A stretch of 64,000 bases of DNA from J027 sp965215855 (GTDB lineage Bacteria; Chloroflexota; Anaerolineae; Aggregatilineales; J027). This document shows, in pieces, positions 9,996 to 18,570 of this stretch (within the stretch, counting starts at the first letter, position 1; each line of letters begins with the position of its first letter). The position numbers and the translations under genes were made by a program. The stretch is from the NCBI GenBank assembly GCA_965215855.1, contig CBDCER010000003.1:744001-808000 (forward strand), in the 5' to 3' direction. Below the pieces are notes generated by a model. That model made no database searches and was not told the origin of the DNA. It saw only the letters and a list, made by a program, of their open reading frames with translations.

Positions 9996-10008
9996 CGCCC
10001 GTTTGGCC

Positions 10009-10302
10009 TCAACTGTAGGGGGTAACTTTTTTTTTCAGCCACTCAAGTTCCATCTTGAGCCGCCCAATCTGTTCGTATAATTCCGCTTCAGGAACACCTG
10101 TTTCCTTTTGTTTTTGTGTTTTGTTTCCCCGTTCAAAAACGCTGGCTCCGCCTTTGAGCAATTGCCTTTTCCAGTCACGCACCAGCGTTGGATGAATCTG
10201 ATGTTCGCTGGCGATCTCATTGACCGTTCTTTTTTCTTTGATCGCTTCCATTGCCACCCGGAACTTGAACTGGGCGCTGTATGCTCGTCGTTTTCTACTC
10301 AT
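10009..10302 (-). CDS. IS3-family transposase OrfA (DNA-binding)
   Basis: This 97-aa protein is a HTH_Tnp_1-type OrfA: AYSAQFKFRVAMEAIKEKR begins the first helix, EIASEHQIHPTLVRDWKRQL is the HTH recognition part, and the C-terminus (YEQIGRLKMELEWLKKK) is a leucine-zipper-like coiled coil for dimerisation. Its last codons run through nine adenines, where ribosomal or transcriptional slippage could join it to OrfB. OrfB lies in the +1 (equivalently -2) frame rather than the -1 frame usual in this family. Confidence 0.92.
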   Translation of the reverse strand: MSRKRRAYSAQFKFRVAMEAIKEKRTVNEIASEHQIHPTLVRDWKRQLLKGGASVFERGNKTQKQKETGVPEAELYEQIGRLKMELEWLKKKVTPYS

Positions 10303-10381
10303 CTTTTTCTCTCCACAAGTTGCTCTGATTTTATCCTCAAAACGAGTTATCCTTGTGGTCTAGTTTTTGGGGGTAAGTATA

Positions 10382-11560
10382 GGTCGCGGTTATTGTAGGT
10401 ATAGGTTGTGGTCTGCCCACCTGTCGTTTCAGTCAAACGGTTACCGACAGGATCATAAATATAAGTTGTTGTAATTGAACCACCGCCGCCATCCGGGTAG
10501 GTTTCACTTATCAGGCGGTCCGCAGCATCATAGCTCCACCAATATTCTTGCTGGTTGATACCATCGCTTTCCAACACATGCGTGCGGTTACCCGACAGAT
10601 CAAGATCATAATCATATGACTGGATTAATGCACCAGACGTGGCATTAGTATGGGTAATGGCCGTCAGACGGTGTGCGCCATCATAAGCATATGCTGCCTG
10701 CACGCCATTCGAGCCAGGGCGCTGAGTTGTCAAATCTGTCATCTGCCCAACAGGATTGTAGGCAAAGGTCGAGACATCGCCTTCAGGTGCCGTCAAGGTA
10801 TCCAGGCGGTTGACGCCATCATAGGCATAGGTTGTCGTTTGCTGGGTAGCACCAACTGTAACTGTCATACCTGTCCGGTTATCAACGTCGTCGTAGGAAT
10901 AAGCGACACTATTGCCACCGGGCTGCGTGACCAGCACCGGACGGTCAAGGTAATCGTAGTCGTAATTGGTGGTTCCACGACTGTCAACAACAGTATCAAG
11001 TTGACCTGTCGGCGTATAGGTATAGGTTTCATTCTGGCCGTCGAAGTAATTGGCCGTCACCAACTGGTTCAAGACATTGTAGGTGAACGTATTCCAATTG
11101 TTGTCAGCCAGTTGATGTCCCGTGAGATTACCCCGTAAGTCGTAGGTATAGACCTCATCGGAACCATTGGGCCAGACCTTGCGCGTCACTTGCCCAAGTT
11201 CATCGTATTCAAATGCCGTGACATGGGTATTGGCATCAGTCACGGAGAGCTGGTTGCCCATTGGGTCATAACCATAGGTCGTGGCATGTCCCAGTGGATT
11301 GGTCACCCCACTCAGCCGACTAAATTCATCATAAGCGTAGGTGGTGCTATGCCCTGCCGGATCAGTGCGTTGCATCAACCGTCCAGCGTAATCATAAGCC
11401 AATGACTCGGTCAAATTCTGGTCAGCGGCAGCACCACCCGGCACATAATTGGCGATAATACGGGTTCGTTGTCCAGCCGGGTTGTATTCATAGTGAGTTG
11501 TCATGCCCGACGGGTCTGTCACGGAAACCAATTGTCCGTCCACATCAAGCCAATCGTCTT
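10382..11560 (-). pseudogene. RHS-C, 5' part: YD-repeat segment
   Basis: About 390 residues of YD repeats (examples: MTTHYEYNPAGQRTRIIANY, HVTAFEYDELGQVTRKVWPN, STFAYNPVGQMTDLTTQRPG). It is continuous in frame with 7870-9122 once the IS3 and one GGT copy are removed. The upstream edge near 11560 is an abrupt loss of Rhs similarity in front of the IS110 region, so the Rhs N-terminus is missing. It is a beheaded tip module; recombination with RHS-G could still use this conserved stretch. Confidence 0.8.
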
Positions 11561-11684
11561 AAAATAGGTCACGCGAATGGTCAAACGGCGCGTGGCTGCC
11601 AACCAGCCGCTCGGACACGATTGGGCATGTCCAGGGTCGATACATTGATGCGACCCCTACCATCCGCGCAACCATCCTGCAAAA

Positions 11685-12953
11685 TTAAACGTTTAGTTCA
11701 ACATCATCGTCAGCCAATTCAGCATCTACTTCTGAATCGGTCAATCTTGTGCCCCCAGGGAGGTTTTGCTCATTATGCCTGACTATAAAAGCCGGTCGGT
11801 ATGGCTCACCCTTCAGCCCAACCCAGAAAAGCCCTTCGGCGAACTTCCGCGCCAGCGCATTGACAGCGCGAGGGTAATTCGCACGACTGCGGTACTCAAC
11901 ATACCATTTTTTGAAGGGGTCTTTGGCCGGGCTGTACAGCAGCCAAGCCTTCACGGAATCGCGGAAGTGACGTTTAGCGCTACTGTTACCATGACTGCCT
12001 TTCCGTTTGAGCAGCTTGCCGCCACTGACTTCATTGTTTGGTGCGAGACCCAGGGCTTTTGTGAACGAGCGGTGGCTACGATACCGATTCCAATAATCCG
12101 CCCCCATCTCCCCTATGATGCGCAGCGCAAGCATTTCCGTGACTGGTGGTACGGTCTTCATCAGTTCAACCTGTTCAGTTAAGCCGAATTGCTCAATAAA
12201 GCCGATGGTCTGGTCAGTCAGGTACTCGATACGCTCATTTAAGCGCATCAGATCAGCCCTATAAAATGACAGTCGCTCGAACAAATAGTCGGGAATTTGT
12301 TGAACGGACGCCGCGATTTCTTCTTTGGTATGCTTCCGGCCTCGATAAAAGCCTGCTACCTGCTCAGGGGTCTCACCCCGTAGGATGGCCTCCAGCATTT
12401 GCCGACCAGAAACCGAATTGATTTTGCACATGCGATAAAGTGTACAATGAGCAGCGGTCAACATGGACGCAATCATGTTCGTCACCTGCGTCCGGTTGCG
12501 GATTTCTTTGTCGCGCCAGCGCATCGTGTTGCGGATTTCCCGCATCTGGCTGTCCGGCATGTTCGATACGCGCAAATCGAAAGATGCCGCCAGCCGTGCC
12601 AGGGTGAACGCATCCGCTTTATCGCTTTTGCCTTCGACACGAAGCAGTGACTTGACCACAATCGGATTGATGACATTGATGGGTATTTTGAAAAGCCGGA
12701 AGATGTCATAAAACAGGAGATGGTAATTCGCGGTGCTTTCGATAATCGCCAGTTGCACACCGAACTCGCTCACCCACGCTGCCGCAGCTTCAGCACCTTC
12801 TCGGGTTTGCACGAATTCGCGGGTCTGACCCTCGCCAGTCGTCGCATCAAAAACAGCCACGACCACATAATTTTTGTCGGTATCCATGCCGCAGGTCACA
12901 TCGAACCGCGCCTGAAACCGCTCTCGGCCAGAGGCTTTCACACGTTTTGCCAT
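11685..12953 (-). CDS. IS110-family transposase (IS110-1)
   Basis: The 422-aa protein has the two-domain IS110 layout. The RuvC-like DEDD domain shows CGMDTDKNYVVVAVFD (first Asp), QLAIIESTANYHLL (Glu) and GKSDKADAFTLARLAA (Asp pair). The C-terminal Tnp domain has VPPVTEMLALRIIGEMG and LAPNNEVSGGKLLKRKGSHG with the conserved Ser/Gly region. The start at 12953 is supported by an AAGGAA-type site 7-8 bases upstream. The frame is intact. IS110 elements are guided by a structured non-coding bridge RNA encoded beside the transposase; a 5' non-coding region of up to 390 bp is present (12954-13346). The exact element ends were not resolved. Confidence 0.92.
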   Translation of the reverse strand: MAKRVKASGRERFQARFDVTCGMDTDKNYVVVAVFDATTGEGQTREFVQTREGAEAAAAWVSEFGVQLAIIESTANYHLLFYDIFRLFKIPINVINPIVVKSLLRVEGKSDKADAFTLARLAASFDLRVSNMPDSQMREIRNTMRWRDKEIRNRTQVTNMIASMLTAAHCTLYRMCKINSVSGRQMLEAILRGETPEQVAGFYRGRKHTKEEIAASVQQIPDYLFERLSFYRADLMRLNERIEYLTDQTIGFIEQFGLTEQVELMKTVPPVTEMLALRIIGEMGADYWNRYRSHRSFTKALGLAPNNEVSGGKLLKRKGSHGNSSAKRHFRDSVKAWLLYSPAKDPFKKWYVEYRSRANYPRAVNALARKFAEGLFWVGLKGEPYRPAFIVRHNEQNLPGGTRLTDSEVDAELADDDVELNV

Positions 12954-13346
12954 TATTCAGTTCCTTTCTGCCACGTCTTAAACGAAATGGGCGCTTCGGC
13001 GATGCCTTCTCCCTACGGAGTGGCCGATCTTTTTGAGAGCATCGAGGTGCTGCGCGTGGCTTCGATTAAAGCCGAACCTAGACTTGAAAAGAGCGGTTAA
13101 CATCCCGCTAAAGAAAACTGAGGCTCTACGCGCCCATGCCACGCTGCGATTTTTGGGGTATAATCAAAGGCAAAGAGAGTGATCTCTCTACGATTTTGAG
13201 AGCCCCTCGGCCCCTGAGCTGCGAACTCTTATGGGACCGGGGGGGTACCCTTAAAAAACAGGGTGGTCTATTAAAAGTACCCTACCTTGCCCATACCTGC
13301 AATCCATACTGCAGAACACATGTTCGGAAATAGCCCAAAAACGGCT
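12954..13346 (-). ncRNA. Candidate bridge-RNA region of IS110-1
   Basis: This ~390-bp gene-free stretch precedes the IS110-1 transposase. In IS110-group elements the 5' non-coding region carries the bridge RNA, whose loops pair with target and donor DNA. Visible structure includes the inverted repeat GAGAGTGATCTCTC (about 13177-13190) and GC-rich blocks around 13205-13260. The right boundary is where Rhs similarity resumes (about 13353). The ncRNA is inferred from family knowledge, not from a covariance match. Confidence 0.4.
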
Positions 13347-13601
13347 TTAGCTTTCCAGATCCAGATCATAATCATAAGATTGGATCAACGTTCCGGAGGT
13401 GGCGTTGGTATGGGTGATGGCTGTCAGACGGTGTGCGCCATCATAAACATAGGCCGCCTGCACACCATCCGAGCCAGGACGTTGGGTGGTCAAGCCTGTC
13501 ATCTGCCCAACAGGATTGTAGGCAAAGGTCGAGACATCGCCTTCAGGTGCTGTCAAGGTATCCAGGCGGTTGACTTGCGCGAACGCACGCCATACCCACA
13601 A
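13347..13601 (-). pseudogene. RHS-D': truncated Rhs module after a leader copy
   Basis: Only about 75 residues of YD repeat remain (RLDTLTAPEGDVSTFAYNPV onward to SYDYDLDLES). They are fused at the 5' side to the leader junction (WVWRAFAQ-VNR) exactly as in RHS-D, and cut at about 13353 by the IS110-1 region. It is nearly identical to 17762-18010 and forms part of a larger duplication (13353-14014 versus 17762-18425). No core, tip or immunity gene remains attached. Confidence 0.75.
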
Positions 13602-14014
13602 GCTTCGGCGATGTCAGTGGCTCGCTCAAACGCTGTATCGCTGCTATCCGCCAACGGCATATCCATTCCGCCAAAGATATGCACAATGCCAATCGCGTTG
13701 GGACTACTGCTCTCCCACAGGTCGCAGACCACACCGGAGGGAAACTGGACGACCGGATACTTCTGTCCGGCAGACCAATCTCGCCCGGTGCGCCGTGCTA
13801 TTTGATCCCCATCCAGAAACATCAACCCCGGAATAGGTTGGTTGTCAAATGGTGTTGGTCGTTCTTTTTCAATCCACCCCATGCGCTATGGTTTAGCATA
13901 GCACATCAGGAATGGCATTCAACAAACGGCAGTAGCCCTGCCACAACATGAGATAGGCTGGCACGCTATGCGTCATGTTATTCAGCTATGCTATCTGGAG
14001 ACGGGAACTGGCCG
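13353..14014 (-). repeat. Cassette-boundary duplication, copy 1 (partner 17762-18425)
   Basis: About 660 bp is shared at high identity with 17762-18425, covering the start of the Rhs module, the complete 109-aa leader ORF and about 130 bp upstream (ending ...ACTGGCCG). Outside these limits the two loci differ: 14078-14404 encodes a small ORF here, an immunity gene lies there. The block therefore behaves as a portable promoter/leader unit placed before displaced Rhs tips. Confidence 0.8.
13553..13882 (-). CDS. 109-aa leader ORF preceding RHS-D' (unrecognised)
   Basis: The ORF starts MGWIEKERPTPFDNQPIPGL and contains LMFLDGDQIARRTGRDWSAG, VVQFPSGVVCDLWESSSPNA and IGIVHIFGGMDMPLADSSDT. Its last codons overlap, in another frame, the junction with the Rhs module. 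I do not recognise the family. A nearly identical copy precedes RHS-D (17962-18291) and a decayed one precedes RHS-B. The C-terminal ~14 residues are probably fusion sequence rather than native. It may be an N-terminal remnant of a larger protein captured by recombination. Confidence 0.4.
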   Translation of the reverse strand: MGWIEKERPTPFDNQPIPGLMFLDGDQIARRTGRDWSAGQKYPVVQFPSGVVCDLWESSSPNAIGIVHIFGGMDMPLADSSDTAFERATDIAEACGYGVRSRKSTAWIP

Positions 14015-14077
14015 AGTGGATTTTTAACTAAACAGGTGTATATCAGTTTTATGTTGTCCATCTGTGGCTTTATTGGG

Positions 14078-14404
14078 CTACTCTATGAGACGGCGATAAG
14101 CTTGGAGCATACCTATTTGCTCAATCAATTCCACCCCAGTAGTCTGCGCTTTTTTGATTATTCGCGGCGACGACTCCCCATAAGCAGGGAAAACTATCCG
14201 TACACCTGACTCAACTGCTGTGGTTATCGCTTGTTCTGCAAATTCATAGTCACAGTAGGTAATGATATCAGGTATCTCCGGTAAATTACTAATAGTCGTA
14301 TATAGGGAATGCTCTGTGTTGTCAAACATTTCTGCCGGAAATAGGGCAATCGCATATGCTTTCTTAATGGAAAAATGGGCCTTATTGAACCCTCTTGACC
14401 TCAT
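14078..14404 (-). CDS. Small protein of unknown function after the SUKH-3 gene
   Basis: This 108-aa ORF (MRSRGFNKAHFSIKKAYAIA...) ends ...ELIEQIGMLQAYRRLIE. It has an alternating alpha/beta look, with IPDIITYCDYEFAEQAITTA followed by VESGVRIVFPAYGESSPRII. It lies 140 bp downstream of the SUKH-3 gene on the same strand and upstream of the leader of RHS-D'. It may be a second immunity-type gene of that cassette or a toxin-tip scrap. No family was recognised and no strong ribosome-binding site was seen. Confidence 0.4.
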   Translation of the reverse strand: MRSRGFNKAHFSIKKAYAIALFPAEMFDNTEHSLYTTISNLPEIPDIITYCDYEFAEQAITTAVESGVRIVFPAYGESSPRIIKKAQTTGVELIEQIGMLQAYRRLIE

Positions 14405-14544
14405 TTGATCTATGCATCCGATAAGGTTATCGGGTATTCAGCGCAACACTCAATGTCAAAGCTGCAAATTCGGTTCGATTATTGGGGATTTTGAAGGTCA
14501 TAATGGCTCATTGTTCGAGAATTAAGGTTTGATATGCGATTGCC

Positions 14545-15201
14545 CTATGCCGGAAAAGGTGTGACAACATAGATTGTATACCCCTTTTCCTTAAGAAACG
14601 TTTCAATCTTATGATATTTTGAACTCAGATATTTCGCAGTTCTGCTTACCTCACGTGTTATCGGATATTTTAGCAAGGCAATAACCGTGTTTCTTGACAT
14701 AATTTCACGGATTCGATCATCATTCCAGGGTGCGATATACTTCTCGAAATCTAGTTCACTTGAAGTATTCTCAATTCCACACAAAATGTTCTCGATTGCA
14801 TGATACCCAGTGTTGCCTACCATTCTAAAATAGTCCTCATGATCATTAAGGTAGACTCTTCCCGCCTGATCCATGCTCAAGATTTCCGTGTTAGGATTCA
14901 TTACGATGCCCAATACGCAGCTTGGACCGCTGATTTTTTCCTCATATAGCTTTCGAAGCGGATGTGGGTCTGATCCATATCTACTTGCCTGGATTGGATC
15001 AATATTGATACGATAGTCGTTGTATCTCAATAGTGCAATATTGAGACCAGAAAATTCTTGCAAGAAACCTTCAATTTCCGGCGACATTGGGTACCCCATT
15101 TCTTGAAGCCGGTAAACAATCTCACCAACATCAACTTTGCGTTCAGGTTGCCAGCCCGCCTCCTCAAGCCATTTGAGCGATTTTTCTGTAAAATTGAACA
15201 T
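14545..15201 (-). CDS. SUKH-3-type immunity protein for RHS-D
   Basis: The 218-aa protein starts MFNFTEKSLKWLEEAGWQPE, the classical SUKH-3 opening (Phe, Leu, Ala-Gly-Trp, Arg), then GYPMSPEIEGFLQEFSGLNI and a strand region with SCVLGIVMNPNTEILSMDQA and VYLNDHEDYFRMVGNTGYHA, all in family order. About 70 extra residues follow. I chose the ATG at 15201, because an upstream in-frame extension to 15300 would overlap the toxin tail. It begins 17 bases after the RHS-D tip stop (15219). SUKH-3 proteins serve as immunity proteins for polymorphic toxins, fitting the deaminase-like tip. Confidence 0.75.
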   Translation of the reverse strand: MFNFTEKSLKWLEEAGWQPERKVDVGEIVYRLQEMGYPMSPEIEGFLQEFSGLNIALLRYNDYRINIDPIQASRYGSDPHPLRKLYEEKISGPSCVLGIVMNPNTEILSMDQAGRVYLNDHEDYFRMVGNTGYHAIENILCGIENTSSELDFEKYIAPWNDDRIREIMSRNTVIALLKYPITREVSRTAKYLSSKYHKIETFLKEKGYTIYVVTPFPA

Positions 15202-15218
15202 ATTGATACTCTCTCTAA

Positions 15219-15521
15219 CTAGGGTAGCATTCCTCTCCATGGCCCGGTGAACTGCCTCAAACCTTTGAATATGCCTTCTGGACCTGGATACCTTACACAA
15301 TTATCGCAAGGGGTCCACAATCTCTGCTCTCCGTTAATGACTTCTTCTATTGCCCAAACAGCTATATCAAGATTGTTAGGGTCTACCCCAGCTATTATAT
15401 GGTCTATTATTAGTTTACATTCAATACAATTCATGGGGTCTCTGTTTCTTGCCCACTCTCGAAGATATTCTACCAGTTTCTCGTAAGTCTCAGTATCTAC
15501 AGCCTCTCCCAGACTATCTAT
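15219..15521 (-). pseudogene. RHS-D toxin tip, deaminase-like, separated from its Rhs body by IS5
   Basis: About 100 residues begin IDSLGEAVDTETYEKLVEYL and contain DPMNCIECKLIIDH, then about 36 residues, then WTPCDNCVRY. Cys-x-Glu followed at that distance by Pro-Cys-x-x-Cys is the zinc site of the cytidine-deaminase fold, here with Cys in place of His as in CDA-type enzymes; assignment to a deaminase tip is an inference. Removing the IS5 (15522-16453) plus one TAT copy joins this frame exactly to RHS-D (...ITAQEIADGLEEI, then IDSLGEAV). The apparent start MISLNQF is made by the IS end and is not native. The SUKH-3 gene follows 17 bases later. Confidence 0.65.
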
Positions 15522-16453
15522 GAACTGATTCAAACTTATCAAAATAGGGAAAAAAGTGCATCATGAGTGAAAAACCTAGCAAAGGTGGAACACCATGAGC
15601 ACTATTCCGACAAGGGTAACAGAAAAACAATTTGATGAACATATACGACCGCAGGTAAGTACAGCCCAGCGCGGGTATGAATGCCAAATACCGCTGTACA
15701 AGGTGTTCAACTACATTTTGTATCGCTTGCATACCGGGTGCCAGTGGGATCAATTGCCCATAGAAGCGGATCCTACCGATGCGGCGAAAAAAGAAATCAG
15801 TTGGCAGGCCGTGTACTATCATTACTGCAAATGGAGCCAAGATGGAAGTTTAGAGCGCGTGTGGCAGGCCAGTATCAAAGCCATCCAAGCTGAGTTGAAT
15901 TTATCTGAAATCAACTTGGATGGTACCCATGCGATTGCGAAGAAAGGTGGTGAGTCGGTGGCTTATCAGGGACGCAAACGCGCCAAAACAACGAATATTC
16001 TCCCCTTGACAGATGCCCACGGCTACATTGTGGCTTCTACGCCTCTGATAGCGGGTAATCACAATGATGCATTCAATCTCAAAGCCACTTTGCAGTCCAT
16101 CTTCAAGGCCATCAAACGACTGGGATTACCTATCCAAGGCGCCTACTTCAATGCCGATAGTGCCTTCGACACCAAAGCCGCTCGAAAAGTCTGTTTTAAT
16201 CATGGTTTGGTGCCCAATATTGCTGAAAACAAGCGTAATCGCAAGCGTCCTAAACGCGGTCGTAAACGTCTGTTCAATCCTGACATCTATAGCGTCGTTT
16301 TACCAATGAGCGTTCTTTTGCCTGGGTTGACAAGTTTAGAGCCTTATTGCTACGTTTTGACCGCAAAGATGCCCATTTCTTTGGCGCTCATTGTATTGTT
16401 TTTGCGTTGATCAATTTGCGTCATGTTTTTGCTGCAAAAGTTTGAATCAGTTC
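15522..16453 (+). mobile_element. IS5-family insertion sequence A (932 bp) inside RHS-D
   Basis: The terminal inverted repeats start GAACTGATTCAAACTT at both ends. A 3-bp direct repeat TAT flanks the element (15519-15521 and 16454-16456). Excision with one TAT restores an uninterrupted Rhs frame. The inverted-repeat DNA supplies the false Rhs C-terminus (ELIQTFAAKT) and the false start of the toxin-tail ORF. Confidence 0.92.
15595..16445 (+). pseudogene. IS5-family transposase with a one-base frameshift
   Basis: The N-terminal part (YKVFNYILYRLHTGCQWDQL) is the IS5/DUF4096-like domain. The DDE_Tnp_1-type core follows: INLDGTHAIAKKGGE (first Asp) and GAYFNADSAFDTKAARKV (second Asp). Near 16290 the frame breaks: TAT-AGC-GTC should read TAT-AAG-CGT, so one A is missing. 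In the corrected frame the protein continues RRFTNERSFAWVDKFRALLL and FDRKDAHFFGAHCIVFALIN (Glu region and C-terminus) to a TGA at 16443-16445. The element is otherwise complete, so the frameshift probably arose after insertion. Confidence 0.85.
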
Positions 16454-18010
16454 TATGATCTCCTCTAGCCCGTCTGCAATCTCCTGCGCTGTGATACCAT
16501 CAATGCCACTGATCTCCTCAAGTATTTCACCTGTAACACGATCTACAGCAACTCCAACGACTTTGCGCGCTTGACTTGCAGCTTCCTCTAACTCTCCAGC
16601 TATATCTAAATCATCAATATTTCCTAGAAGGCGTTCTGTGTAATCTTCCACAGCTCGCCTTAGTTTGTCAGGCAGTTCGCTGACGCCGGGTAACTGTGGG
16701 TCACCACTATCGCTCTGCAAATCCTCACTGGCAAACCAAGTAAGTTCAATGCCTCCTTGCGCTTTTACGAAAAGCCACAGATTGATAAAGAAAAGAACTG
16801 CTACCGCAACCAGGGCTACCGTCGCAACTGCAACTATTAAGGCCGTCATATCTTGAGCGGCTTGCCCAACCAATATGTTATAACCTGAAGGATCTAAGTA
16901 CATGACCGGATTATTGGCTGCATACACATACCGATTGATCTCAATTGGATTACTCAAATCCAGCGGCCAAGAATCCCGACTCAAAAAACGCCCTAGTCCA
17001 GGTGTGTAGTAACGTGCCCGGAGATAGTACAGATTAGTCAAGTTATCATATTGTTGGGCAGTATAACGATAGGGATTGATCGTAGTGCCAGTCTGTGCAA
17101 TAGTCTCGCCAAAGGCACTGTAATCATAAGTATCAGTGACAGTTGCATTCAAATTCGTTAACAGGCGCGTGCTATTCTGAGCATCTGGTAGGTAATAACT
17201 GGTTACACCACTGCGCGTCTGAGCGACCAACCGCCCTCTAGCGAGTGAATAGCTAGCAACAAGGGCATTACTTTGGTCTATCTCCGCTACTACGTCACCG
17301 TAAGGCGAAAGTTCATCCCAGAGATAGTTTGTTGTACTACTGCCGTTGACGGTCTGCTGCACACGTCGTCTGCCATAATCATAGGTATAGGCTAACGACG
17401 TACCATCCGGCAAATTTGCCCCTATCAAACGGTCACGGGCATCATAGCTATAGGTCGTGACATCCATGCCGTCAACTTTACGCCACAGATTACCCCGACC
17501 ATCATAATCGTAGCTGATGATGCCGCTCGGTCCGTTAGTCTGGGTTAATTGGTCACGGTTGTTGTAGGTATAGGTTGTGGTCTGCCCACCTGTCGTTTCA
17601 GTCAAACGGTTGCCGACAGGGTCATAGACATAGGTCGTGGTGATTGAACCACCACCGCCATCCGGGTAGGTTTCACTTGTCAGGCGGTTAGCGGCATCAT
17701 AACTCCACCAATATTCCTGCTGGTTAACCCCATCGCTTTCCAGAACATGGGTGCGGTTGCCTGCCAGATCAAGGTCATAATCATAGGATTGGATCAATGT
17801 GCCAGACGTGGCATTGGTGTGAGTAATAGCCGTCAGGCGGTGTGCGTTATCGTAGGTGTTGGCAGTTTGTACACCATTCGAGCCAGGGCGTTGGGTGGTC
17901 AAACCCGTCATTTGTCCCACAGGATTGTAGGCAAAGGTTGAGATGTCGCCTTCAGGAGCCGTCAAGGCATCCAGGCGGTTGACTTGCGCGAACGCACGCC
18001 ATACCCACAA
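16454..18010 (-). pseudogene. RHS-D body: orphan Rhs module with leader fusion
   Basis: The frame runs from the leader junction (WVWRAFAQ-VNRLDALTAPEG) through YD repeats and the Rhs core (ARYYTPGLGRFLSRDSW, then YVYAANNPVMYLDPSGY). A membrane segment follows (ALIVAVATVALVAVAVLFFI), then an acidic pre-tip region rich in Glu/Asp (ELEEAASQARKVVGVAVDRV). It is interrupted by IS5-A before the tip (15219-15521). The apparent start is a TTG in the leader, so no native N-terminus or signal peptide exists. As it stands the toxin cannot be made; a recombination donor role is conceivable, but the warhead itself is split. Confidence 0.8.
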
Positions 18011-18425
18011 GCTTCGGCGATGTCAGTGGCTCGCTCAAACGCTGTATCGCTGCTATCCGCCAACGGCATATCCATTCCGCCAAAGATATGCACAATGCCA
18101 ATCGCGTTGGGACTACTGCTCTCCCACAGGTCGCAGACCACACCGGAGGGAAACTGGACGACCGGATACTTCTGTCCGGCAGACCAATCTCGCCCGGTGC
18201 GCCGTGCTATTTGATCCCCATCCAGAAACATCAACCCTGGAATAGGTTGCTTGTCAAAGGGGGTTGGTCGTTCTTTTTCAATCCATCCCATGCTTTATGG
18301 TTTAGCATAGCACATCCGGATTGGCATTCAACAAACGGCAGTAGCCCTGCATCAACATGAGATGGGCTGGCACGCTATGCGCCATGTTGTTCAGCTATGC
18401 TATCTGGAAGATGGAAAACTGGCCG
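17762..18425 (-). repeat. Cassette-boundary duplication, copy 2 (partner 13353-14014)
   Basis: This is the second copy of the ~660-bp block carrying the leader ORF and the first Rhs residues. After its end at 18425 a short stretch (about 18426-18452, GCGCGAACGCACGCCCCACC) repeats the junction motif found at 7229 and 13575-13600 once more, a fourth trace of the same recombination point. 18453-18570 shows nothing else recognisable. Confidence 0.75.
17962..18291 (-). CDS. 109-aa leader ORF preceding RHS-D (unrecognised)
   Basis: Nearly identical to the ORF at 13553-13882; the start MGWIEKERPTPFDKQPIPGL differs at one residue. Its 3' end overlaps, in another frame, the leader-Rhs fusion. Near-perfect conservation across two copies suggests recent duplication rather than demonstrated selection. 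Whether it is translated, or only supplies a promoter and joining point for displaced tips, is unknown. Confidence 0.4.
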   Translation of the reverse strand: MGWIEKERPTPFDKQPIPGLMFLDGDQIARRTGRDWSAGQKYPVVQFPSGVVCDLWESSSPNAIGIVHIFGGMDMPLADSSDTAFERATDIAEACGYGVRSRKSTAWMP

Positions 18426-18570
18426 CGTAGCGCGAACGCACGCCCCACCCACAACCCGACAGTCCCTCGCTGACCGCGTTTGTCACTAACTCCATAGGAG
18501 AGCGAGCCGCCACTAGCCGCCTATCCTGAGATTACATGCAGGGTACAAGCATCGATACCGAGGCAATACC

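Larger units (their letters stand above)
9123..10381 (-). mobile_element. IS3-family insertion sequence, copy 1 (1259 bp)
   Basis: The ends are TATAGTTACCCCCA on the left and, reverse complemented, TATACTTACCCCCA on the right; the repeat continues imperfectly through an AGACCACA block. The 3-bp direct repeat GGT flanks it (9120-9122 and 10382-10384), matching the IS3 family's usual 3-4 bp duplication, so this insertion is intact and in its original site. It carries orfA and orfB. A same-length, apparently identical copy lies inverted at 44310-45568. Confidence 0.95.

Noticed and set aside
16421..16453. Native RHS-D C-terminus ELIQTFAAKT
   Set aside because: It is translated from the IS5-A inverted repeat; the true continuation lies beyond the element at 15521.
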